Origin: SIG636 sp045604285
Lineage (GTDB): Bacteria > Bacillota > Clostridia > Oscillospirales > CAG-382
Length of the DNA stretch: 9,432 bases
Assembly: GCA_045604285.1 (NCBI GenBank)
Contig: JAZUNS010000166.1
Coordinates: 1-9,432 of the forward strand
Direction of reading: 5' to 3'
Below are positions 1 through 5,999 of this stretch, in pieces. Under the pieces are notes generated by a model. That model was not told the origin of the DNA, searched no databases, and saw only the letters and a list, made by a program, of their open reading frames with translations. Every line of letters starts with the position of its first letter. Within the stretch, counting starts at the first letter, position 1. The translations under genes were made by a program, and so were the position numbers.

Positions 1-510
1 TGCGGATTCTTCAACGAAGGAAGCTACGCCAACGGTGGAGCAATGTGCTCTGTGAGCGGCGCCGAATGCGTCGTTAACGAAGAGGTCTGCCAAAGAAGCG
101 AGTTCCTTAGAGAAAGCTTCGCCGTTTTTGGTCTCTTCAGCACGGTAACGGGTGTTTTGAAGCAGAACGATGTCGCCATCCTTCATCTCTGCAACTGCCT
201 TCTTAGCGTTTTCGCCAACAACTTCGTCATCAGCGGCAAAAACAACGGGCTTACCGAGCTTTTCGCTAAGTCTTACAGCAACGGGAGCGAGGGAGTACTT
301 GGGGTCTGCAACGCCCTTGGGCTTGCCCAAATGAGAGCAAAGGATAACCTTTGCGTTGTTGTCAAGAAGATACTGGATGGTGGGGAGAGCCGCAACTATA
401 CGGTTTTCATCGGTGATAACGCCGTCTTTAAGGGGAACGTTGAAGTCACATCTTACAAGAACGCGCTTGCCTGCCACTTTAAGGTCTTCTACTGATTTTT
501 TTACTGCCAT
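1..510 (-). CDS. pgk: Phosphoglycerate kinase, N-terminal 170 residues (cut by window edge)
   Basis: Cytosolic glycolytic enzyme that transfers phosphate from 1,3-bisphosphoglycerate to ADP. The reading frame is open from the ATG at 508-510 to the left edge, giving about 170 of the roughly 395-400 residues usual for the family, so the C-terminal nucleotide-binding lobe lies outside. The N-terminal substrate lobe is unmistakable: KRVLVRCDFNVPL near residue 15, DENRI near 34, a SHLGKPKG signature near 58-65, LLQNTRY near 116, and FVNDAFGAAHRAHCST near 144-159, which includes the substrate-binding Arg and His positions. The start is preceded by AGAAAGGTG (519-527), a good ribosome-binding site. 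It is the last gene of the minus-strand run and has its own promoter in the 78-nt gap after the lipoprotein gene. No oddities are visible in the part present. Confidence 0.96.
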   Translation of the reverse strand, partial: MAVKKSVEDLKVAGKRVLVRCDFNVPLKDGVITDENRIVAALPTIQYLLDNNAKVILCSHLGKPKGVADPKYSLAPVAVRLSEKLGKPVVFAADDEVVGENAKKAVAEMKDGDIVLLQNTRYRAEETKNGEAFSKELASLADLFVNDAFGAAHRAHCSTVGVASFVEESA

Positions 511-554
511 AGTTAAAACACCTTTCTTTATATAAAAATATTTTTATCCGAGCT

Positions 555-583
555 ATTTTAGCACAAATTGGGATTATATGCAA
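555..583 (-). promoter_or_regulatory. SigA-type promoter for pgk
   Basis: Read on the minus strand, the -35 element is TTGCAT (578-583), followed by a 17-bp spacer and the -10 element TAAAAT (555-560). The site lies directly after the lipoprotein stop codon (589-591) and about 45 nt upstream of the pgk start. No terminator hairpin is visible between the two genes, so pgk may receive both its own transcripts and readthrough. Confidence 0.6.
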
Positions 584-588
584 TAGTT

Positions 589-1989
589 TTACTTAAAAAC
601 TCTTTTGGAAAACTCGTCAAACAGCTTTTCCTGCTCCTCCGGGACGGTCAGGTTATCCTTTTCGGCAAGAAGGCCGGAGGTAACGTTATAAACCGCAGGC
701 AAGGAGGAGTACATAACGCCCAGGTCATAGACCACGGAGTTTTCGATAAGCCTTAGCATAAGGGCTTCGTCATTGCTCCAAAAATAGTAATAGACGTAGG
801 TGGAGCGCAGTCCTTCGTCCAGTCCGTTGGCGCTGGCGGCGAGGAATGCGTTAAGCATAAAGCCTGCAAAGGCGCTGTCATCACAAAACTTGGGGACGCC
901 CACGCACGCAGAGGCATCGTTTACCGCACAGCGGTAGTCGGATTGGGATTCTGATGCCTTGGGCAGGGGTAAAATGCCCCATTCGCCCTTCTTTTTGCTT
1001 ATATTTACCACGCTTTCAAGGCCTGCAATAAGGAATGCGGTTTTGCCCGCCACGAAGTCGTTTATTGCGGATTGCTTAAAGGAAAGGTCATCGCTGCGGT
1101 CGGGTGCCATGCCATCCGCCTTGAATAAGGCGGCGTTTACGTTGTTAACCAGCTCTACCGTGGCGGGGTCATAGTTTAGGGACACGCCGCTATCGGTATT
1201 TTTGATAAAGCTGCCGCCTACGGAAACGTACATTGCTGCCAAAAGCTCTTCCGTTTCCAATGCGGTGTCTATGCCGTATACGCCCTGCTTTGCAGAGGCG
1301 CTTGCCATGTTTACAAGGGATTCCCAGGTTAAGCTGCCGCCTACTGCCTTGGATATGGGCGTTTGCTCTGCCTTGGAAAGCACGGATTTGTCATAAAACA
1401 GTACGGCGGCGCTGTTCATTGCCAAGGTGGATGCGCCGGACATGAAATACAGGCTGTTGCCTGCCTTTTGCTGTGTAATAAAGTCCTTGGGCATATAACC
1501 TGCGTTAAAGTCCATATAGGGCAGCCCGGCGGTATTTTCCAGCACGCCTATTTCCGCAAGCTCTGCCATCAGCTCTGCCGAGGCGCAGATAAGATCTGCA
1601 TAATGGCTGCCGTTTTCCTTGGCGGCAACGGCGCCTTCTTTAATTTGCGCTTCGGTTTTTGTTTTTATCTTAACTTCTATGCCAAAGCTTCGCTCCAGCA
1701 GGGATAATCTTGCGCTTACTGCCTTGCCCAGTGGGTCATCGTTTTCGCTGGAAAACAGCGACTCTACCGACGTTACTATGGTATACGTTCTACCGTTGTA
1801 CTTGCCGCCTAAGTCATCCAGAAGCTGAACCTGCTCCTCCGGGGTGGTGGAGACAGACTCTATCTGAGAAGTTACCTCCTCGCTGCTGCTTTCATTTGGC
1901 TGTTCCGCCTCATCGCAGGCGGTCAGGGGTATAAGAAGGGCGGCGCTAAGCAAAAAGCACGCAAGCCTTCTTATTGCTTTTGTCAACAT
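589..1989 (-). CDS. Orphan solute-binding-protein-like lipoprotein (ABC sugar-type family 1 fold)
   Basis: A 466-residue secreted lipoprotein. Residues 1-25 are a classic lipoprotein signal: basic RR near 7-8, a hydrophobic core, then lipobox LTAC with the lipidated Cys at 25. A Ser/Glu-rich linker follows (about 26-55). The remainder resembles extracellular solute-binding proteins of carbohydrate ABC transporters: FYDKSVL and LTWESLVNMA in the middle, a VGGSFI segment, DFVAGKTAFLIAG, and EWGILPLP followed by a variable loop. The C-terminal part is rich in aromatic and charged residues, with YDLGVMYSS near residue 420. The start ATG has a GGAGG (1996-2000) 7 nt upstream. No ABC permease or ATPase genes adjoin it, so a transport role is not supported by context; it could be a sensor, a scavenging receptor or an envelope protein. 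The gene starts 15 nt from a parS palindrome, which therefore lies in its 5' leader. The lipoprotein call is firm; the family assignment is moderately sure and the ligand is unknown. Confidence 0.8.
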   Translation of the reverse strand: MLTKAIRRLACFLLSAALLIPLTACDEAEQPNESSSEEVTSQIESVSTTPEEQVQLLDDLGGKYNGRTYTIVTSVESLFSSENDDPLGKAVSARLSLLERSFGIEVKIKTKTEAQIKEGAVAAKENGSHYADLICASAELMAELAEIGVLENTAGLPYMDFNAGYMPKDFITQQKAGNSLYFMSGASTLAMNSAAVLFYDKSVLSKAEQTPISKAVGGSLTWESLVNMASASAKQGVYGIDTALETEELLAAMYVSVGGSFIKNTDSGVSLNYDPATVELVNNVNAALFKADGMAPDRSDDLSFKQSAINDFVAGKTAFLIAGLESVVNISKKKGEWGILPLPKASESQSDYRCAVNDASACVGVPKFCDDSAFAGFMLNAFLAASANGLDEGLRSTYVYYYFWSNDEALMLRLIENSVVYDLGVMYSSLPAVYNVTSGLLAEKDNLTVPEEQEKLFDEFSKRVFK

Positions 1990-2001
1990 AGAAACCCTCC
2001 A

Positions 2002-2023
2002 AAATGTTTCACGTGAAACATTT
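2002..2023. other. parS: parS, ParB-binding centromere-like site
   Basis: Positions 2005-2020 read TGTTTCACGTGAAACA, a perfect 16-bp palindrome matching the consensus parS of Bacillus-type chromosome partitioning (TGTTNCACGTGAAACA). The symmetry extends three more bases each side, so 2002-2023 is a perfect 22-bp inverted repeat. In the known system ParB (Spo0J) dimers load here, spread or slide over neighbouring DNA and recruit SMC, and parS sites usually lie near oriC. The site fills most of the 35-nt gap between the RNB-gene stop (2025-2027) and the lipoprotein start, and ends one base before that gene's GGAGG ribosome-binding site. Intergenic placement is permitted, though many known parS copies lie inside genes. 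No second parS was seen in the window. Confidence 0.93.
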
Positions 2024-2024
2024 A

Positions 2025-3752
2025 CTATGCTTCAACATACAAAGTGGCAAACTGCTGGAGTGGGCAGACGATGCGCACGGTGATTTCGTCGCCATAACCG
2101 TAGGTTGTGCCGTTTATCTTGATTTTTTCGTTTTCTAAGTCTATTTCTATATCCTTTTCTGTAAGCTGTTCTTGTATATCCAGCTCGGCAATACAGCCGT
2201 TATCCAGCAAAATGGTTGCGCCGGCGGGATTAACGGACATTACAAGCCCGCCGTATGCCTTGAAAGGCTCACGCATGAGGCAATCTATAGCCGTCAGATC
2301 CTCTGCGTAGGCTTCGCAGGCGTTAATTTTGCTTTCTGCCTTAACCGCTTCTATTACCAAGGCGACGTTTTCCTTAAGCTTTGCCTTATCGTTATAACCG
2401 CTGAGCGCAGCCTTTACTATGCGCTGGGTGCAGAAATCGGCGCAACGGTTTAAGGGATAGGCAAATCTTGTATACATTTCAGAGTTGTGGATGAAATGCT
2501 TCTCAGGCTGTGCGGCAAAGGTGGCCTCGGGCAGCAAAGAGCGAAGCTCTGTAAGCAACAGCTCCTCTTCCCTTATACCTCTTATGCTTTCGGCAACGCC
2601 GCCGAAAAGCTCGTCATCAGAGAAGGACGAGGTATCCACGCCCAAAAGCTCGGCATGGCGACGGAACTTGTCAAAGCTTGCCTTTTCGGGCTTAGCCTGC
2701 ACACGGTAGATGGCGGGGATGTCGTTTTTGTAAAAATAGGCGGCAAGCTGCTGACCTGCAACGGACAAAAATTCCCTTACCAGACGCTTGGGGTCGCTAT
2801 CCTTGCGGAAAACCACGCCAACGGGCTTTGTGCTGTGACGGTTATACAGGAAGTGACGCTCTGCCTTGTCGATATCCGCACCGCCCCGTATTACACGTGC
2901 GCTTTGCAATGCTGCGCCCAGGTTGAACATATTGCCAATGGTGGGCAGAATGGATGCGTAGGCAAGGCGCAAGGGCATTATCGCCGAGGTATCGTAATCC
3001 AAAAACAAAGCTTCTATTTCGCTGAAAAGGCAGTTAGCCGCAGTTTTTATAACGCTTTCACAAAAATCAAAGGAAGTTACGTTGCCCTCCTCGTCAATAG
3101 TAAGAAAATAGCTTATGGCAAGCCTGTCCTCCCCTACCTCAAGGAAGCAGGGCCCCTTGGTAAGCTGCTCGGGCAGCATGGGAATTTCCTTGCCGGGGAG
3201 CATTGCCGTTTTTGCACGGGAGAGCACTTCACGCTCCAGCGCAGTGCCTGCAGGCACAAATTCTGCCACATCGGTGGTGTGTATCCCCAATATATAGTTG
3301 CCGTCCTTGTCCAGCTCTACAGAAAAGCCGCATTCGTTACGGCTGTTTTCCGACTCACTAAGGGTGATAATGGTCTTGCCCCTAAGGTCGGTGCGGTCTG
3401 CCATGTGGGCGGTTATTTCGGTAAAGGTAGTTTCCTTAGCCTGCATGATGGCGTCGGCTTCAAAGGGCGTGTCAAGACCGCTGCGCCTAAGCATTGCCTT
3501 AACGTTAGCTTCCACATCGGTAATGGAGCCGAATCTTTCCGTCAGCTTTGCCACGCCGTTGCTTATAACCACGGCTACCCTATCGCTTTCCTTATAGCCT
3601 GCGGGCAGGGCGCCGTCCAAAGGGAAATTTTCGCCGTCATCGGTGGTAACAAAGTAGACACCTTCCGAAAAATTAAGGATGCCCGTAGCGCTGCGAACAG
3701 CCGTATCTGCCAAGGTATTCTTTTCTACAAAGGATTCAAACAATTCTTGCAT
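2025..3752 (-). CDS. RNase II/R-family (RNB domain) protein with eroded active site
   Basis: A 575-residue protein homologous to RNase R/II, cytosolic 3'-5' exoribonucleases. In order: a short OB/cold-shock-like segment (about 20-65); RFGSITDVEANVKAML (about 73-88), typical of the linker before RNB; the RNB domain (about 117-450), with ADRTDLRGK, GIHTTDVAEFVPAGTALE, IPMLPEQL and YTRFAYPL; and a C-terminal S1-like RNA-binding domain (about 495-562). It is shorter than usual RNase R (700-800 residues). The catalytic signature TID-x5-D-x-DD is replaced by T130-L-S-E-S-E-N-S-R-N-E-C141, so the four active-site Asp positions read S132, R138, E140 and C141. The Tyr before LPG is M184, and the catalytic Arg in SPIRR/SPIRK is N435. 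It is probably not an active exonuclease, perhaps an RNA-binding regulator. The neighbourhood (secG just upstream) is the classic secG-rnr order, but no smpB follows. The ribosome-binding site is weak (AGGT, 5 nt spacing) and the leader carries a terminator-like hairpin. Confidence 0.85.
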   Translation of the reverse strand: MQELFESFVEKNTLADTAVRSATGILNFSEGVYFVTTDDGENFPLDGALPAGYKESDRVAVVISNGVAKLTERFGSITDVEANVKAMLRRSGLDTPFEADAIMQAKETTFTEITAHMADRTDLRGKTIITLSESENSRNECGFSVELDKDGNYILGIHTTDVAEFVPAGTALEREVLSRAKTAMLPGKEIPMLPEQLTKGPCFLEVGEDRLAISYFLTIDEEGNVTSFDFCESVIKTAANCLFSEIEALFLDYDTSAIMPLRLAYASILPTIGNMFNLGAALQSARVIRGGADIDKAERHFLYNRHSTKPVGVVFRKDSDPKRLVREFLSVAGQQLAAYFYKNDIPAIYRVQAKPEKASFDKFRRHAELLGVDTSSFSDDELFGGVAESIRGIREEELLLTELRSLLPEATFAAQPEKHFIHNSEMYTRFAYPLNRCADFCTQRIVKAALSGYNDKAKLKENVALVIEAVKAESKINACEAYAEDLTAIDCLMREPFKAYGGLVMSVNPAGATILLDNGCIAELDIQEQLTEKDIEIDLENEKIKINGTTYGYGDEITVRIVCPLQQFATLYVEA

Positions 3753-3768
3753 AATATACCTGCTTTCT

Positions 3769-3812
3769 AAAACAAAAAGCCCCCTGCTTTAAATATAAAG
3801 GAGGAAGCTTTT
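3769..3812 (-). terminator. Strong intrinsic terminator / attenuator in the leader of the RNB gene
   Basis: Read on the minus strand, a 16-position left arm (3797-3812) and a 16-position right arm (3775-3790) enclose a 6-nt loop (3791-3796). They pair with a single C/C mismatch, counting two G-U wobbles that exist only in the minus-strand RNA. The right arm ends in GGGGGCTTTT and continues into TGTTTT. It ends 16 nt before the RNB start codon, too close for a promoter to fit between, so any transcript of the RNB gene must pass through it. It serves secG as a terminator and may serve the downstream gene as an attenuator. Confidence 0.75.
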
Positions 3813-3864
3813 GTGTATTTCTGTGTTATTTTAACAAATGACAACCTCACAGTTGTGTAAAACC

Positions 3865-3883
3865 TGCGCCCGTTTGCGGCGCA
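3865..3883 (-). terminator. Small GC-rich hairpin after secG, weak terminator candidate
   Basis: On the minus strand, TGCGCC and GGCGCA form a 6-bp stem around a 7-nt loop about 30 nt after the secG stop codon, followed by GGTTTTAC. The T-tract is short, so termination would be inefficient. Another inverted pair, ACAAC/GTTGT (3841-3856), lies just beyond it. These structures and the stronger hairpin near 3790 make up most of the 160-nt gap between secG and the RNB gene (3753-3912). Confidence 0.3.
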
Positions 3884-3912
3884 AATGCCAACCCGTGCTT
3901 TGTCTTATGGTC

Positions 3913-4449
3913 TTACGCTTCGGAAGAAACGCTGTTTTCGGAAACTTCTGCTTCGGAAGAAGCGCTTACTTCTGCGCTTTCTTCAACGCTAACGTCGCCG
4001 CTGGCTTCTGCGCTAACGCTTTCTTCAACGCTTGCTTCAGAGCTTTCTGCAACCTCAGAGGATTCAGCCTTAGAGGCTTCTTCCTTAGAAGATTCTTCCT
4101 TGGAAGCTTCTTCCTTAGAGGTCTTGTCGTCGTCAGACTTATCGTCAACAACTGCGCTGCTTTCGGTAGCGCTGCTGTTGTCGTTATTGTGCTTGGGAAC
4201 ATTGCTCTTAGCGTCAACAAAGAGAAGAACGAGTATAAGAACTACGAAAACAAGGGCTATTAAGTTGGTAACCTTAGACAAGGTTTTATCAATAGCCTGG
4301 CCCTTTTGTTTGCCAAAGAAAGTCTCTGCGCCGCCGGCGATTGCGCCGGAAAGCTTCTTGCTCTTACCGCTTTGCATAAGTATGGAAACGATAAGGAAAA
4401 GTGCCATTATTAAAAGAAGAATACCAATTACAAGTTCAGTACCGGTCAT
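3913..4449 (-). CDS. secG: Preprotein translocase subunit SecG with long acidic Ser/Glu/Ala tail
   Basis: SecG is the small membrane subunit of the SecYEG translocon that assists protein export. Residues 1-80 are standard: TM1 about 5-25, the conserved MQSGKSKKLSGAIAGGAETFFG loop start near 25-46, then TM2 about 60-78. The usual protein ends near 75-80 residues; this one continues to 178 with a tail (about 84-178) made almost wholly of Ser, Glu, Ala, Val, Asp and Lys, with no aromatic residues. It includes four 5-residue repeats of the SKEEA type near 111-130. The tail is probably disordered and strongly acidic. With both termini outside in the usual SecG topology, it would lie on the extracytoplasmic face. 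Start ATG 4447-4449 has an ACGGAGGT ribosome-binding site about 10 nt upstream. The gene has its own very strong promoter and precedes the RNB gene, a conserved order in Firmicutes. Confidence 0.9.
   Translation of the reverse strand: MTGTELVIGILLLIMALFLIVSILMQSGKSKKLSGAIAGGAETFFGKQKGQAIDKTLSKVTNLIALVFVVLILVLLFVDAKSNVPKHNNDNSSATESSAVVDDKSDDDKTSKEEASKEESSKEEASKAESSEVAESSEASVEESVSAEASGDVSVEESAEVSASSEAEVSENSVSSEA
4061..4120 (-). repeat. Four tandem 15-bp repeats inside the secG tail
   Basis: Read on the plus strand, three near-identical 15-mers (GCTTCTTCCTTAGAA, GATTCTTCCTTGGAA, GCTTCTTCCTTAGAG) occupy 4076-4120, with a more diverged copy at 4061-4075. On the coding strand they give SKEEA, SKEES, SKEEA and SKAES. 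The period is a multiple of three, so copy-number change would alter tail length without shifting the frame. Confidence 0.85.
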
Positions 4450-4494
4450 AGTAGATTAACCTCCGTTAAATGCATAAAAATCTATAACATTCGA

Positions 4495-4523
4495 ATTATA
4501 TCATAACAAAAATGCTATTTCAA
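4495..4523 (-). promoter_or_regulatory. Extended -10 SigA promoter for secG
   Basis: On the minus strand, -35 TTGAAA (4518-4523), a 17-bp spacer, then consensus -10 TATAAT (4495-4500) preceded by TG one base upstream (extended -10, TGATATAAT). It lies about 45 nt upstream of the secG start in AT-rich DNA. It is among the best promoter matches in the window and fits a highly expressed housekeeping gene. Confidence 0.8.
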
Positions 4524-4552
4524 GCACAAGATACAAAATTTATTAAAAGGAC

Positions 4553-4572
4553 ACAAAGTGTTCACACTTTGT
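4553..4572 (-). terminator. Hairpin terminator after the DacA-like gene
   Basis: ACAAAGTG and CACTTTGT form a perfect 8-bp stem with a 4-nt loop immediately after the DacA-like stop codon. On the minus strand it is followed by GTCCTTTTAAT, a modest T-tract; on the plus strand it is followed by TTTTTATT, a better one, so it may work in both directions. The stem is AT-rich. Its place, 30 nt before the secG -35 element, suits a boundary between transcription units. Confidence 0.5.
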
Positions 4573-4574
4573 TT

Positions 4575-5999
4575 TTATTCGCCCCTGCCCGCCGCAATAT
4601 ACTTGCGAATTATGCGGTAAACAAACATTACAAAGCTGAAAATGAAGTAGGCACCCAGCAAAACTATTACGCAAAGGTAAATCTTCATCATAAAATCGCT
4701 GTTTAAAAAGCTTTTGGTCTTATCCAGCAGGGACAGTGCCGCACTTTCGCTTACGGCGGCGTTGGTGATAAGGTCGGTGGTCATGGTTTCGCCGTTATAG
4801 GTAACCTGCACCTCGCCCACCTTTTGACCCTTTGCAACGGGGGCTGTAAGCTCCTCCTCATAATAAACGTACTCAACGTCTATATCCTCGGCGGCGTTAA
4901 CGGTAACGGGCAACAGCAGCTCTATATTATCGCGGGGGATTATGCTTACCCTATCGTTATCCTTGCCGGATTTTACGGGGATGGTCTTTAGCACGTTAAG
5001 GGGGCTTACTATAAGGCGGTAGGTAAAGGAATCCAGCGCCCAGGGCAAAAAGTTTTTAACGGTATCGTAGGCAGAGGTCTTGGTGGCATTGGTTTCGCCT
5101 TGGTCCGACACGCAAACGAAAATATAGCTAAGGCCGTCCTCGGTATCACCCGAAGCAACCACGCAGTAGGGGCTTGCGCCCTTGTTGCCCATCCAGCCCA
5201 CTATTATGCCCGTGGCACCCTTTAAGCCCGTGTAGCCCGTAAGGTTATCGTTACTGCTCATAAGTGCGCTTTTGTTAAAAAGTTGGTTAGAGCCGGTGCT
5301 TAGGGAGTAGCTTGCCTGCCCTGCCAGCGCCATAAGCTGGGTATTGTTATAAAACGCCTCGGCAATAAGGACGAGATCCTCTGCCGTGGTGCGGCCGCCC
5401 GGGGCACCGGTGCAGTTGACAAACACGGTGTTGGTACAGCCAAGCTCGGTAGCTTTTTCGTTCATTAGCGCCACAAAATCGTTGATATGCGCCTTCTCCT
5501 TGGCGCCTGCCGATACTGCGGCGTCGTAGTTGTTGTAATAATCCGTAGGCTCACCCGCACGGTAGCGCATTGCCGCTACTGCCAGGGATACGCAGGCATC
5601 CGCAGCAGAGCTTATGGTGGCGGCGGAAACAAGGTCCTCAACCGTCAGCGAGGAGGAGGTTTTACTGTAGTTGAGCCCCAAAGAAAAATCGTTAAATATG
5701 GTAGCCTCCAGCTCTTTATCCTGCTTAAGACACCAGGGGGAGGAGATCTTAGCACCCGAATCCTTAAGGATATCGTAGGCAAGCATAGCCGTCATAAGCT
5801 TTGCGCCTACGCCCGTTGCCTGGTAGGTCTTTCCGCTTGCGGCGGCAACGTTGACGTTTATGCCCGTGTTAAGGTTTTTAATCACCAAAACGTCCTCGGT
5901 AACGGGCACGTCAGACTCCGCCTCCTCAGCGCTTGCGGTTATCAGCAGGCTGAGTGTGCATATCAAAGCAAGCAAAAGTGCCAGCCCTTTTTTTATCAT
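4575..5999 (-). CDS. DacA/PBP5-like D-Ala-D-Ala carboxypeptidase homologue lacking catalytic motifs
   Basis: A 474-residue secreted, membrane-anchored protein. Residues 1-24 are a signal peptide ending ASA; a serine-peptidase S11 (DacA/DacF) fold follows (about 35-320), then a beta-rich domain (about 325-415) as in PBP5-type proteins, and a C-terminal TM anchor (about 437-462) with a basic cytoplasmic end. Active members cleave the terminal D-Ala of peptidoglycan stem peptides using SxxK, SxN and KTG. Here the SxxK position reads V64-G-A-K67 (Lys kept, nucleophilic Ser gone), SxN reads S131-A-A133 (Asn gone), and the KTG region reads L-K-G-A-T-G (259-264) with the triad broken. Family context remains recognisable: KLMTAMLAYDIL, VFVNCTG, RTTAEDLVLIAEAF and YCVVASG. 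It is probably a non-catalytic wall-binding or regulatory protein. Its ATG overlaps the ribF stop (ATGA, 5996-5999) with AAAGGAG about 10 nt upstream, so translation is likely coupled. Confidence 0.85.
   Translation of the reverse strand: MIKKGLALLLALICTLSLLITASAEEAESDVPVTEDVLVIKNLNTGINVNVAAASGKTYQATGVGAKLMTAMLAYDILKDSGAKISSPWCLKQDKELEATIFNDFSLGLNYSKTSSSLTVEDLVSAATISSAADACVSLAVAAMRYRAGEPTDYYNNYDAAVSAGAKEKAHINDFVALMNEKATELGCTNTVFVNCTGAPGGRTTAEDLVLIAEAFYNNTQLMALAGQASYSLSTGSNQLFNKSALMSSNDNLTGYTGLKGATGIIVGWMGNKGASPYCVVASGDTEDGLSYIFVCVSDQGETNATKTSAYDTVKNFLPWALDSFTYRLIVSPLNVLKTIPVKSGKDNDRVSIIPRDNIELLLPVTVNAAEDIDVEYVYYEEELTAPVAKGQKVGEVQVTYNGETMTTDLITNAAVSESAALSLLDKTKSFLNSDFMMKIYLCVIVLLGAYFIFSFVMFVYRIIRKYIAAGRGE

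Noticed and set aside
2889..2900. Second parS-like CACGTG core (also one near 6601)
   Set aside because: Only the 6-bp core is shared; the flanking TGTTTC/GAAACA bases are absent and both lie in coding DNA.
2487..3770. Long open frame of 427 codons on the plus strand
   Set aside because: It lies wholly antisense to the RNB gene, has no recognisable domain, and its peptide is rich in Cys and His as expected from the reverse frame of a real gene.
4061..4120. CRISPR-like short repeats
   Set aside because: The 15-bp units are directly tandem without spacers and are in frame in secG; they are coding low-complexity repeats.
3838..4263. Plus-strand open frame with Phe/Arg/Gly-rich repeats
   Set aside because: This is the reverse reading of the Ser/Glu repeat tail of secG; the repeats explain its regular composition.
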